NCBI RefSeq assembly: GCF_039540375.1
Contig: NZ_BAABEX010000029.1
Coordinates: forward strand, 384,199 to 448,198
Origin: Acidovorax_G lacteus
Lineage (GTDB): Bacteria; Pseudomonadota; Gammaproteobacteria; Burkholderiales; Burkholderiaceae_C
Length of the DNA: 64,000 nucleotides
Reading direction: 5' to 3'
The position numbers and the translations under genes are program-made. Positions 1 through 8,215 of the stretch are shown here, in pieces (positions within the stretch are counted from its first letter, which is position 1; each line of letters opens with the position of its first letter). The notes beneath the pieces were generated by a model, which saw only the letters and a list, made by a program, of their open reading frames with translations, was not told where the DNA came from and made no database searches.

Positions 1-451
1 GGCCCTGGGCCTGGGCTGGGGCGCGTCCACCTTGCCTTCGGATGCCGGCTACGGCGGCGTGGGGCCGAACTTCCTGCCCTGGGTGGTCAGTGCCGTGCTG
101 CTGGTGTGCGGCGTGCTGTGCGTGCTCCATGCCCGCACCGGCGGTTTTCGCGATCTGGAAGAGGGCTCGGGCGACGCGCGTGCGCACTGGGCTGGCTTTG
201 TGTGGGTGTCGGCCGGGCTGCTGCTCAATGCCGCGCTGATCACCACGCTGGGCTTCATCCTGAGCTGCGCGCTGTGTTTTGTGCTGGCGGTGCGCGGCTT
301 TCGCAGCGCCGAGGGGCGGCTCGACTTGCGTCCGGTGGCCTGGTTGCGCGACACGCTGATCGGCGTGGCCGTAGCGGCCCCTGTGTACTGGATGTTCACC
401 AAGATGCTCGCGATCAACCTGCCGGGCCTCACCTCTACCGGATGGCTCTGA
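1..451 (+). CDS. tctB: TctB-family small membrane subunit of a tripartite tricarboxylate transporter (5' end outside window)
   Basis: The reading frame is open from base 2 to the stop at 451, so the gene enters from the left edge and only its last ~149 codons are visible. The protein is hydrophobic with about three to four membrane segments (around VVSAVLLVCGVLCVL, WAGFVWVSAGLLLNA, LGFILSCALCFVLAV and a last one near VAVAAPVYWMF), typical of the poorly conserved small TctB subunit. The next gene, tctA, starts 13 bases downstream on the same strand, which supports the assignment more strongly than the sequence alone. The family takes up carboxylates with a periplasmic Bug/TctC protein; substrate cannot be inferred. 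Confidence 0.85.
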   Translation, partial: ALGLGWGASTLPSDAGYGGVGPNFLPWVVSAVLLVCGVLCVLHARTGGFRDLEEGSGDARAHWAGFVWVSAGLLLNAALITTLGFILSCALCFVLAVRGFRSAEGRLDLRPVAWLRDTLIGVAVAAPVYWMFTKMLAINLPGLTSTGWL

Positions 452-464
452 CGCCTGGACTGCC

Positions 465-1976
465 ATGGAAACCTGGAACCTTCTGCTGCAGGGCTTTGCC
501 ACTGCCGCCACCCCTGTCAACCTGCTGTGGGCCTTTGTCGGCTGCATGATCGGCACCGCCGTCGGTGTGCTGCCGGGCATCGGCCCCGCCGTGGCGGTGG
601 CCATGCTGCTGCCCATCACCGTGAAGGTCGAGGCCACGGCCTCGATGATCTTCTTTGCCGGCATCTACTACGGGGCCATGTACGGTGGCTCGACCACCTC
701 CATCCTGCTGAACACGCCGGGCGAGGCAGGCTCCATGGTCACCGCCATGGAGGGCAACAAGATGGCCAAGAACGGGCGCGCCGGTGCGGCCCTGGCCACC
801 GCGGCCATCGGCTCGTTTGTGGCGGGCACCATCGCCACGGTGCTCGTGACTTTCTTTGCGCCCATCGTGGCCGAGTACGCGGTGCGCCTCGGGCCGCCCG
901 AGTACTTCATGCTCATGGTGCTGGCTTTCACCACGGTGAGCGCAGTGCTTGGCAAGAGCACGCTGCGCGGCATGGTGGCCTTGTTCGTGGGCCTGGCCAT
1001 GGGCCTGGTGGGCATGGACCAGATCACCGGCCAGGTGCGCTACACCGCCGGCGTGCCTGAGCTCATGGACGGCATCGAAGTCGTGCTGATTGCCGTGGGC
1101 CTGTTTGCCGTGGGGGAGGCGCTCTACAACGTGCTGTACGAAGGCCGCACGGTCGAGACGCAGAACAAGCTGACCAGCACGCACATGACGCGCGCCGAGT
1201 GGAAGCGCTCGTGGCCCGCGTGGCTGCGCGCCACCTTCATCGGCTTTCCGTTCGGCACCGTGCCGGCCGGGGGCAGCGAGATCCCGACCTTCCTGAGCTA
1301 CGCGACCGAGAAAAAGCTGAGCCCGCACAAGGAAGAGTTTGGCACCACGGGTGCCATTGAGGGCGTGGCGGGACCCGAGGCGGCCAACAACGCGGCCATC
1401 ACGGCCACGCTGATCCCGCTGCTCACGCTGGGCATTCCTACGTCCAACACCACGGCCATCTTGCTGGGCGCGTTCCAGAACTACGGCATTCAGCCCGGCC
1501 CGCAACTGTTCGACAAGAACGCCGCGCTGGTGTGGGCGCTGATCGCATCCATGTACATCGGCAACATCATGCTGCTGATTCTGAATCTGCCGCTCGTGGG
1601 CCTGTGGGTCAAGCTGCTGCGCATTCCCAAGAGCTACCTGTATGCGGGCATTCTGGTGTTTGCCACGCTGGGGGTGTACGGCATGCGCCAGAGCGCGTTT
1701 GATCTGGTGCTGCTATACGCCATTGGCCTGCTCGGGGTGGTGATGCGGCGTTTCGACTTCCCGGCGGCGCCGGTGGTGGTGGGCATGATTCTGGGCCCGC
1801 TGGCCGAGGCCCAGCTGCGCAACGCCGTGTCGATCGGCGAGGGCAAGTGGACCATCTTCATCGAACGCCCGGGCTCGCTCACGCTGCTGATCGTCGTGCT
1901 GGCCGTGCTCATCGTGCCGCGCGTGATCCGCCGCTGGAGCGCCCGCCGCATGGCCGCAGCGGCGGCCCATCCCTGA
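465..1976 (+). CDS. tctA: TctA-family large membrane subunit of a tripartite tricarboxylate transporter
   Basis: 503 codons, the normal length for TctA. The protein is strongly hydrophobic with about ten to twelve membrane segments and carries the family's glycine/proline-rich stretches: GVLPGIGPAVAVAML near residue 35, YGGSTTSILLNTPGE near 80, and GGSEIPTFLSYATEKKLS followed by EGVAGPEAANNAA near residues 270-310. It is the inner-membrane channel that works with TctB and a periplasmic substrate-binding protein. Spacing of 13 bases after tctB indicates one operon. No binding-protein gene follows directly; the nearest Bug gene is at 8216. Family assignment is secure, substrate unknown. Confidence 0.95.
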   Translation: METWNLLLQGFATAATPVNLLWAFVGCMIGTAVGVLPGIGPAVAVAMLLPITVKVEATASMIFFAGIYYGAMYGGSTTSILLNTPGEAGSMVTAMEGNKMAKNGRAGAALATAAIGSFVAGTIATVLVTFFAPIVAEYAVRLGPPEYFMLMVLAFTTVSAVLGKSTLRGMVALFVGLAMGLVGMDQITGQVRYTAGVPELMDGIEVVLIAVGLFAVGEALYNVLYEGRTVETQNKLTSTHMTRAEWKRSWPAWLRATFIGFPFGTVPAGGSEIPTFLSYATEKKLSPHKEEFGTTGAIEGVAGPEAANNAAITATLIPLLTLGIPTSNTTAILLGAFQNYGIQPGPQLFDKNAALVWALIASMYIGNIMLLILNLPLVGLWVKLLRIPKSYLYAGILVFATLGVYGMRQSAFDLVLLYAIGLLGVVMRRFDFPAAPVVVGMILGPLAEAQLRNAVSIGEGKWTIFIERPGSLTLLIVVLAVLIVPRVIRRWSARRMAAAAAHP

Positions 1977-2022
1977 TAGCACCACCGGTGCGGGCCTGGT
2001 CCGCGCCGGTGCGGCGAACCCT

Positions 2023-2059
2023 CCACGGGGCCCCAGGCGCAGGCCTGCGGGCCCCGTGG
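2023..2059. terminator. Strong GC hairpin after tctA
   Basis: CCACGGGGCCC (2023-2033) pairs perfectly with GGGCCCCGTGG (2049-2059), an 11-bp stem 47 bases after the tctA stop. There is no T run, so it may act as a Rho-independent pause or mRNA-stabilising 3' hairpin rather than a classical terminator. Confidence 0.5.
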
Positions 2060-2122
2060 CATTCTCCCCACCACGGAAAGGGTCCGACCTTTGGAGGCCC
2101 AGGCCCTGGATTGTACCATTGG

Positions 2123-2139
2123 ATGAGAATTATTCTCAT
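2123..2139. promoter_or_regulatory. Fur box before the DUF2325-like gene
   Basis: ATGAGAAT-T-ATTCTCAT is a perfect 8-1-8 palindrome and matches the Fur-box style of Burkholderiales. It ends 16 bases before the ATG at 2156 and is nearly identical to the box in the haem-receptor promoter at 56371-56385 (one central base differs). Iron-dependent repression of the downstream gene is inferred. Confidence 0.85.
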
Positions 2140-2155
2140 TTATGAGGTCCGCAAC

Positions 2156-2665
2156 ATGGCTTTCCTTGCCACCGAACATGAGGCCTTGTGCCGCCATCTG
2201 GCACAGGCGCAGCGGCGTTGCAGCGCCGCGCTGGAGCAGCAGCAGCGCCAGCTCATCGCCGTGCAGGTTGAACTCTTGCGCACCCGGGTGCAGCTGCTGC
2301 TGCGCACCACCGAAGCGGCCTGGCTGCGCGCTGACCTGCAGGCCTTGCAAGCGGTCACGCCCGGGGGCGCGCGACGCCGAGCCATGGGGCGGCAGATCGA
2401 ACGCCTGACCGAGCAGGTGGCCCAGCTCTCGCGCTCGCTGGGGCTGGCGCAGGCACTGGCCGCTGTGGCCAGGCCCTGCCCGGACGGCACGGTCGCGGCT
2501 TGCATGACCGAGGGCGAAGCCGCACAGCGATCTGTGGCCGCTGCGGCCACACAGGCGGCGATATGCCAGGTCGGCTGCGTGGGGCAGAGCATGGCCTTGC
2601 GTGGGGAGAACGGGCGGTGCGAGCGGACGGGAGAGACCTGCGTGGTCTGGGACGGCCCCCAGTAG
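2156..2665 (+). CDS. Coiled-coil, Cys-rich protein resembling a truncated DUF2325 protein, Fur-linked
   Basis: 169 residues from the ATG at 2156, chosen because it follows a GAGG ribosome site and lies just after the Fur box; a longer in-frame ORF would run over that box. Residues ~5-110 are Gln/Leu/Arg-rich and predicted to form a coiled coil. The last ~50 residues carry at least six cysteines (CPDG, AACM, ICQVGC, RCERTGETC). The ending ICQVGC...GRCERTGETCVV resembles the C-terminal end of DUF2325 proteins (ICQTGC...HCKRTGKPCV), but the Rossmann-like core that normally precedes it is missing. The function is unknown; a role in iron-limited growth is inferred only from the operator. Confidence 0.7.
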   Translation: MAFLATEHEALCRHLAQAQRRCSAALEQQQRQLIAVQVELLRTRVQLLLRTTEAAWLRADLQALQAVTPGGARRRAMGRQIERLTEQVAQLSRSLGLAQALAAVARPCPDGTVAACMTEGEAAQRSVAAAATQAAICQVGCVGQSMALRGENGRCERTGETCVVWDGPQ

Positions 2666-3162
2666 CCTGGCAACGCCCCTGGGGTGAGCGGTGCCGCACG
2701 GACTGGTCGTGCGCTGACGCAACCGCCCTCACCGCTGTCCGCAGCGTCCGTGTCCGCCCGCCTGCCGTGGTCCCTGCTCGCAAGCAGCCTTGCCGACAGG
2801 GGGCCCGCCGACATTGACCCGCAGGGTGTGCCATTGGCCCCCCTACACAAGGGCTGAGTCGATTTGCTATTAAATTGATAGCTGCTCGTGCTTGATTTGA
2901 AAGCACGAGCAGCCTTTTTGGTGCTTGGCCCTTCGGCCTTGCCGAGGAACTGGCACCGGCCGCGGCACGCCCTGATTGGGTGCCCGAGCCGTGCCCCCGG
3001 CAGCCCGACTGCACAGGTGCGAGGGGCCGTGTGGTCCGCGGCGCGGGGCGTAGCTTTGCACGAGGCACGGGGCGCCAGACCTGCGTGCCGCGCCCCGCGG
3101 CCAGCGGGCGCTGGCTTGCGGCAGTCGCGTGTGGGCGGCCCGCATTCCGCCCGCGCCCAGCC
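2666..3162. other. Intergenic region without a convincing gene
   Basis: About 500 bases between the convergent DUF2325-like gene and amiC. It holds one perfect copy of the two-hairpin repeat (2863-2920). I see no other coding or RNA signal; the ORFs here have the His/Arg/Gly-rich composition of frame artefacts in GC-rich DNA. Confidence 0.6.
2863..2920 (+). repeat. Two-hairpin intergenic repeat, copy 1 (perfect)
   Basis: Consensus-like copy. A small hairpin TGCTAT...ATAGC is followed by a perfect 13-bp stem, GCTGCTCGTGCTT (2881-2893) with AAGCACGAGCAGC (2901-2913), loop GATTTGA, then CTTTTTG. The T run makes it a plausible Rho-independent terminator for the upstream gene. The + orientation is defined here as hairpin arm after TTTGCTAT. 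Confidence 0.85.
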
Positions 3163-4767
3163 TTACACCGAGCGGCTGCGCGCCAGCGGCGGGTTGCGCG
3201 CGAAGTAGCGCACGATGCCGCGCAGCAGCGCGTCGGCCATCTGTTCCTGGTATTCAGGGCTGCGCAGGCGGGCCTCTTCTTCGGGGTTGCTGATGAACGC
3301 CGTCTCGACCAGCACACTCGGAATGTCTGGGGCCTTGAGCACGGCAAAACCCGCCTGTTCCACCCGCGGCTTGTGCAAGCGGCCGATGCGGCCGATCTCG
3401 CCCAGCAGCGCCGTGCCGAGCTTGAGGCTGTCGTTGATCTGGGCCGTGGTGCTCATGTCCAGCAGCGCGCGCTGCACATGCCGGTCCTGGCTCTGCACGT
3501 TGATGCCGCCCACCAGGTCGGCCTGGTTTTCCTTGTTGGCCAGCCAGCGCGCGGCCGTGCTCGACGCGCCGCCTTCGCTGAGCGCAAAAACGCTCGCCCC
3601 GCGCGCCGCGGGGGTGGTGAAGGCGTCGGCGTGGATGCTCACAAACAGGTCGGCCTGCACGCGGCGGGCCTTGTCCACGCGCACATGCAGCGGCACGAAG
3701 AAGTCGGCGTCGCGCGTCATCACGGCGCGCATGGGGTTGCCGCCCACGCTGGTGGCATTGATGCGGTCGCGCAGCAGGCGTGCCACGCGCAGCACCACGT
3801 CCTTTTCGCGTGTGCCGGCCGGGCCGATGGCGCCCGGGTCTTCGCCGCCGTGGCCAGGGTCGATCGCCACGATGATGATGCGGTCGGTCTGGGTGGCGGT
3901 GGCGCGCGGGGCCCCGGGTGCGGGCGCTGCGCCGGGCCGCTGGGCCACGGCCACGGGTGGGCTTGCTGGCGAGAGGGCGGGCGCTGCGGCGGCCGGGCCG
4001 GGCGCATCGGTGCCCGCGCTACCGCCCTGGCGCTGTGCGATCCAGTCGCCCAGCGGGTCGGTTGCGCTGCCGGAGGACGGGGCGCGCGCTGCGGCGCTGC
4101 CGGTGGCAGCCGGGGCAGGCGTCATGCCCAGCGGGGCCGTGGCCGCTGCGGGGCCTGGCCCAGGGGGCGTGGGGGCCGTCGGTGCAGCCGCAACGGGGGC
4201 TGCTGGTGCGGTTTCGCGCAGGCGCTCGGCGATCAGCGCCTCCAGCGGGTCCGGCGGGTCGGCCGGGTACAGGTCGAACACCAGGCGGTGCTGGTAGGCG
4301 GCCACCGGCGGCAGCGAAAACACCTGGGGCTTGGCGGGCTGTTTCAAGTCCACCACCAGGCGCACCACGCCCGGGGCGTTCTGCCCCACGCGGATACCGG
4401 CAATGTTCGGGTCGTCGGGTTTGACCTTGGCCACCAGTTCGCGCAATTCGGGGCTGAGGTCGATGCCTTCGATGTCCACCGCCAGGCGCGGCGGCGTGGT
4501 CACGAAAAACTGGCGCGCCACCAGCTTGCCGTCGGATTCGATGGTCACGCGCGAATAGTCGGCTGCCGGCCACACGCGCACGGCCAGAATGGTCGCGCCC
4601 CAGGCGATGTGCTGTGTGCCCAGCAGCAGCACCAGCGTGCCGCCCCGCAGCAGCGCGCGGCGCGTGGTGCCGCGCGGGGCCAGCCCGGCAGACGGCGGCG
4701 GGCCGTCGGTTGCCCAGGCGGTGTGGGCGGGTGTGGGCGGTGTGGGTGCGAGGGGGCGCTGGCTCAT
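3163..4767 (-). CDS. amiC: N-acetylmuramoyl-L-alanine amidase AmiC
   Basis: 534 residues from the ATG at 4767, whose ATG overlaps the tsaE stop (ATGA). It splits septal peptidoglycan by cutting the MurNAc-L-Ala bond in the periplasm. A probable Tat signal (TTRRALLRGGTLVLLLG, near residues 38-55) precedes an AMIN domain (~60-160), a long Pro/Ala-rich linker, and an amidase_3 domain (~290-534). The zinc ligands are visible: His in IDPGHGGEDPGA, Glu in GTREKDVVL and His in VSIHADAF. Tat export and the AMIN-amidase order match AmiC. The 66 extra upstream codons of the ORF lie over tsaE and are not used. Confidence 0.95.
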   Translation of the reverse strand: MSQRPLAPTPPTPAHTAWATDGPPPSAGLAPRGTTRRALLRGGTLVLLLGTQHIAWGATILAVRVWPAADYSRVTIESDGKLVARQFFVTTPPRLAVDIEGIDLSPELRELVAKVKPDDPNIAGIRVGQNAPGVVRLVVDLKQPAKPQVFSLPPVAAYQHRLVFDLYPADPPDPLEALIAERLRETAPAAPVAAAPTAPTPPGPGPAAATAPLGMTPAPAATGSAAARAPSSGSATDPLGDWIAQRQGGSAGTDAPGPAAAAPALSPASPPVAVAQRPGAAPAPGAPRATATQTDRIIIVAIDPGHGGEDPGAIGPAGTREKDVVLRVARLLRDRINATSVGGNPMRAVMTRDADFFVPLHVRVDKARRVQADLFVSIHADAFTTPAARGASVFALSEGGASSTAARWLANKENQADLVGGINVQSQDRHVQRALLDMSTTAQINDSLKLGTALLGEIGRIGRLHKPRVEQAGFAVLKAPDIPSVLVETAFISNPEEEARLRSPEYQEQMADALLRGIVRYFARNPPLARSRSV

Positions 4768-5273
4768 GCGGCCAGCTCCGCCAGCAGGCCACGGCCCAGC
4801 GCTGTGCCGGCCGTGAGGGTGATGCGCCGCTCGGTCTCGCCCAATGCCTCCAGTGCAATCTGCAGGTCGGCCGGCGGGGCCAGGCCTGCGGCCTTGTCGG
4901 GCCATTCGGCCAGCTTCAGGCCAGGGCTCGCAAAAATGTCGCGAAAGCCCGCGTCTTCCCACTCGCGCGGATCGTCAAAGCGGTAGAAGTCGAAGTGCCA
5001 GATGGCCAGGCCGTCCGGCGCTTCGTGGGGTTCGACCACGGCATAGGTCGGGCTCTTGATGCGGCCGGTGATGCCGAGTGCGCGCAGCAGGTGGCGCACC
5101 AGCGTGGTCTTGCCCGCGCCCAGGTTGCCGTGTAGCGTGAGGTAGGCGCCGCGCAGCCCGGGCTGGCGCGCGAGCTGCGCGGCCAGCGCGGCGGTGGCGT
5201 CTTCGTCCGCGCACACCCAGGTGCGGCTGGGGGGGCTTTCTACAATCGAGCCGGTATGTGGTGCAGCAGTCAA
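4764..5273 (-). CDS. tsaE: tRNA threonylcarbamoyladenosine biosynthesis ATPase TsaE
   Basis: Cytoplasmic P-loop ATPase that works with TsaB and TsaD to make t6A in tRNA. The Walker A motif is GNLGAGKTTL, followed by KSPTYAVVEPH, HFDFYRFDDPREWED and LKLAEWPDKA, all family hallmarks. Its stop overlaps the amiC ATG by four bases. The start is uncertain: no ATG lies between queG and the first family beta-strand (RTWVCADEDATAAL). I give the TTG at 5273 (169 residues), which overlaps the divergent queG start by 18 bases; a GTG at 5216 would give 150 residues but loses the first strand. Confidence 0.88.
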   Translation of the reverse strand: MTAAPHTGSIVESPPSRTWVCADEDATAALAAQLARQPGLRGAYLTLHGNLGAGKTTLVRHLLRALGITGRIKSPTYAVVEPHEAPDGLAIWHFDFYRFDDPREWEDAGFRDIFASPGLKLAEWPDKAAGLAPPADLQIALEALGETERRITLTAGTALGRGLLAELAA

Positions 5274-6431
5274 CTCGTTCCTCAGGTGCAGGAGTGGGCA
5301 CGCGAGCTGGGATTCTCCCAAATCGGTGTGGCCGGGATCGATTTGTCCTCTGCCGAGCCCGGATTGCTGCAGTGGCTGGACGCGGGCTTTCATGGCGAAA
5401 TGCACTACATGCAGGCCCACGGCCTGCGCCGCGCCCGCCCGGCCGAGCTGGTGCCCGGCACGGTCAGCGTGATCACTGCGCGCATGGACTATCTGCCGCG
5501 CATCAGCCTGCAGCCCGGGGTGGATGCTGCCACAGCCCGGGCCGATGCTGTGTCAGACACTCTCGACACCGCACCGGGCAGCGTCGCTGGCATGGCCACC
5601 TGGCAGCAGCGCGAGCTGGCCCGCCTGGCGCAACCGCACGAGGCCGTGGTCTCGCTCTATGCCCGGGGGCGCGACTACCACAAGGTGCTGCGCAGCCGCC
5701 TGCAAAAGCTGGCCGACCGCATCGCCGCCACGGTAGGGCCGTTCGGCCACCGCGTGTTCACCGATTCGGCCCCCGTGCTCGAAGCCGAACTGGCCTCACG
5801 CAGCGGCCAGGGCTGGCGCGGCAAGCACACCCTGGTGCTGCACCGCGAGGCGGGCTCCATGTTCTTTCTGGGCGAGATTTATGTGGACCTGGCCCTGCCG
5901 CCCACACCGGCGGTCACGGCCCACTGCGGCCAGTGCACGGCCTGCATCACGGCCTGCCCCACCGGGGCCATCGTGGCCCCGCACCGGGTGGACGCGCGGC
6001 GCTGCATTTCGTACCTGACCATCGAACACCCCGGGCCCATCGACGAAGCGCTGCGCCCGCTGATGGGCAACCGCATCTACGGCTGCGACGACTGCCAGCT
6101 CGTGTGCCCCTGGAACAAGTTTGCCAAGGCCAGCCCCTTGCCCGACTTCGACCCGCGCCCCGGGCTGACCGGCGCGGGTCTGCTGACGCTGTGGGCCTGG
6201 GACGAAGCCACCTTTTTGCAGCGCACCGAGGGCAGTCCCATCCGCCGCATCGGACATGAGCGCTGGCTGCGCAACCTGGCCGTGGCGCTGGGCAACGCGC
6301 TGCGGGCCAGTGCCGATGATGGGCAGCGCCAGGCGGTGCGCACCGCGCTGCAGGCGCGTGCCGACCACCCGAGCGCGCTGGTGCGCGAGCATGTGGCCTG
6401 GGCGCTGGCGCAGGCGGATGCGACGGATTGA
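5256..6431 (+). CDS. queG: Epoxyqueuosine reductase QueG
   Basis: 391 residues. It performs the last step of queuosine synthesis, reducing epoxyqueuosine in tRNA with cobalamin and two [4Fe-4S] clusters. The cluster-binding cysteines are plain: CGQCTACITACPTGAI near residue 225 and CDDCQLVCPWNKF near residue 280. The catalytic-domain motifs ARMDYLP and YARGRDYHKVLR are present, and a C-terminal HEAT-like stretch (RRIGHERWLRNLAVALGNA...) completes the family layout. TACAAT at 5241-5246 just before the ATG is a plausible -10 box. It diverges from tsaE with overlapping 5' ends. Confidence 0.96.
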   Translation: MWCSSQLVPQVQEWARELGFSQIGVAGIDLSSAEPGLLQWLDAGFHGEMHYMQAHGLRRARPAELVPGTVSVITARMDYLPRISLQPGVDAATARADAVSDTLDTAPGSVAGMATWQQRELARLAQPHEAVVSLYARGRDYHKVLRSRLQKLADRIAATVGPFGHRVFTDSAPVLEAELASRSGQGWRGKHTLVLHREAGSMFFLGEIYVDLALPPTPAVTAHCGQCTACITACPTGAIVAPHRVDARRCISYLTIEHPGPIDEALRPLMGNRIYGCDDCQLVCPWNKFAKASPLPDFDPRPGLTGAGLLTLWAWDEATFLQRTEGSPIRRIGHERWLRNLAVALGNALRASADDGQRQAVRTALQARADHPSALVREHVAWALAQADATD

Positions 6432-6445
6432 GCTCGCCGTATTAC

Positions 6446-6507
6446 AAGCGAAATTGGCCGTTCGTGCCTGAAATACAAGCACGAGCAGCTATCAAATCAA
6501 TAGCGAA
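6446..6507 (-). repeat. Two-hairpin repeat, copy 2 (diverged)
   Basis: Inverted copy between the convergent queG and tesA genes. The half AAGCACGAGCAGCTATCAAA followed by TCAATAGCGA matches the consensus, while the opposite arm (GGCCGTTCGTGCCTG) has decayed, so the long stem is imperfect. Confidence 0.75.
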
Positions 6508-6525
6508 CCGATGGGGCGGCGGGTT

Positions 6526-7188
6526 TCAGCGCCACCAGCCCACGCGGCGCAGTGTCTGCTCCAGCCCCTCGGCAAAGCGCGTATGGCCTGCGCTGTTGGC
6601 GTGGATTGCATCGGCGCGCAGGCGCTCGTCCGACAGCACCTCGGACCAGCCCTTGGCATGCAGCGGCACCTGCAGTGCGTCGGCCAGTTCGGCGTAGAGC
6701 GCATGATCCTGAAGATGCCCTGCCGCGGCTAGCAGCGAGGGCGCGGGCACGGCCACCAGCAGCACCTGGGCGTCGGCATCGCGGCTGGCCTGCACGATGG
6801 CGCGCAGGTGCTCGCGGGTTTCGGCCGTGGACACGCGCCGCAGAAAATCGTTGCCGCCCAGGCCCACGATGACCAGTGCCGGCTTGTGCTGCGCCAGCAG
6901 CGGGCCGAGCCGCTCGCGCCCCTGGGCGCTGGTGTTGCCCGACACCCCGGCGTTGACCACCTGCCAGCCGGTGCGTTGCTGCAGCAGCGCGGGGTAGGCG
7001 GCCTCGGGCGTGGTACCTACGCCCGATGTGAGCGAATCGCCCAGCACCAGCACCGTGGCCCCGGCGGGCAGCGCAGACTGCTGGGGCGGCTTGCGGCCGC
7101 AACCGGCCAGCAGCGCGAGTGTCGGTGCCAGCACTGCGGCGGCGGCCGTGGCCAGCACACGCCGGCGGGTGGGCAGGGGGGGCTTCAT
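6526..7188 (-). CDS. tesA: Arylesterase / lysophospholipase TesA-like GDSL hydrolase, probable lipoprotein
   Basis: 220 residues from the ATG at 7188, which overlaps the stop of the upstream transporter gene (ATGA). SGNH/GDSL family: block I is LGDSLTSGVG, block III GLGGNDFL and block V DAIHANSAGH, giving the Ser-Asp-His triad. The N-terminus has a basic region (PTRRR), a hydrophobic stretch and LLAGC, a good lipobox, so an envelope-anchored enzyme is likely; the twin Arg could also indicate Tat export. It hydrolyses short acyl esters or lysophospholipids by family precedent; the true substrate is unknown. The longer ORF start lies in the neighbouring gene. Confidence 0.9.
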   Translation of the reverse strand: MKPPLPTRRRVLATAAAAVLAPTLALLAGCGRKPPQQSALPAGATVLVLGDSLTSGVGTTPEAAYPALLQQRTGWQVVNAGVSGNTSAQGRERLGPLLAQHKPALVIVGLGGNDFLRRVSTAETREHLRAIVQASRDADAQVLLVAVPAPSLLAAAGHLQDHALYAELADALQVPLHAKGWSEVLSDERLRADAIHANSAGHTRFAEGLEQTLRRVGWWR

Positions 7189-8090
7189 CGCAACACTCCC
7201 AAAGCAAACGGCAGGCTCACCACCCCCAGCAGGGTGGACAAGGTGACCAGCCCGGCCACGTACGCGCCGTTGTAGCCCATGCGCGCGGCCAGCACATAGC
7301 AGGTGGATGCCGTGGGCAGCGCCGTGAAGGCGAGCAGCACCGTCGTCTGTACCGGGCTCAGGCCAAACAGGCGCGCCATGGCCAGGCCGATGAGGGGCTG
7401 CACCAGATGGCGCAGCGTAAGCACGGCCACGCTGAGCGAACGCCCGCGCGCCAGTTGTCCCAACTGCATGCCCGCGCCCGCGGCCATGAGCCCGAGCGCG
7501 AGCGACGACGCGCTGATGCGGCTCACCGTAGGCGCCATCCATTCGGGAATGCGAAAGCCCAGCAGGTTGGCCACCAGCCCGGACACCGTGGCCAGGATCA
7601 GCGGGTTGCGCAGCAGCTCACGCACAAAGCCCTGCTGGCCGTGGCGCGCCATGGGCCATACCGCGGCCATGTTGAACAGCGGCACACACACGCCGATCAG
7701 CACCGCAATGAGCTGCACGCCCTGGCCGCCCGCCAGGCGCTCGGCTATGGCCAAGCCAATGAAGGAGTTGAAGCGGAACGCCACCTGCGCGCTGGCCGCG
7801 TGGTCGCGCCGGTCGATGTGACGGCCCAGCACGGGCCACCAGGGCAGGCTGTAGGCCAGCGCAATGCCGCTCAGGGCCGCCAGCAGGCCCGCGCCGATCA
7901 GCCCCGAGGTGGCGGCCAGGTCCACCGGGCTTTTGACGATCGACTGGAACAGCAGCACCGGAAAGAGCAGGTAGTACACCAGGCTCTCCACCGGCTGCCA
8001 CACCGCGCGGTTCAGCGGGGTGAAGCGGCAGAGCAGGTAGCCCAGCAGGATGAGCGAGAAGTCCGGAAGCAGCAGCTGGGCATAGTTCAC
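7185..8090 (-). CDS. AEC (auxin efflux carrier)-family transporter
   Basis: 301 residues with about ten hydrophobic segments and the family's pseudo-twofold layout, starting MNYAQLLLPDFSLILLGYLL and containing LRNPLILATVSGLVANLLG in the middle. Bacterial AEC proteins export or exchange small organic acids; none can be named here. Its stop overlaps the tesA start by four bases, so the two are translationally coupled, although a functional link is not evident. It is divergent from the Bug gene at 8216, with 125 bases between them. Confidence 0.88.
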   Translation of the reverse strand: MNYAQLLLPDFSLILLGYLLCRFTPLNRAVWQPVESLVYYLLFPVLLFQSIVKSPVDLAATSGLIGAGLLAALSGIALAYSLPWWPVLGRHIDRRDHAASAQVAFRFNSFIGLAIAERLAGGQGVQLIAVLIGVCVPLFNMAAVWPMARHGQQGFVRELLRNPLILATVSGLVANLLGFRIPEWMAPTVSRISASSLALGLMAAGAGMQLGQLARGRSLSVAVLTLRHLVQPLIGLAMARLFGLSPVQTTVLLAFTALPTASTCYVLAARMGYNGAYVAGLVTLSTLLGVVSLPFALGVLR

Positions 8091-8215
8091 CCGCCGAGAA
8101 TACCCGAGGGCCGCGCCGCGCGTGAGGGTTCACCCTTATGTGGTATCCACAGTCTGTAGGGATTTGCGTTGCGCATACCATCGGCCCACCTTCCATCAAC
8201 CAAGGAGAGAACGTC

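Noticed and set aside
435..1505. 356-codon ORF on the minus strand opposite tctA
   Set aside because: His/Arg/Gly/Gln-rich artefact of GC-rich codons; tctA on the plus strand is a clear family member.
2980..4986. 668-codon plus-strand ORF opposite amiC
   Set aside because: No family resemblance, low-complexity Ala/Arg/Gly composition, and amiC has intact catalytic motifs on the other strand.
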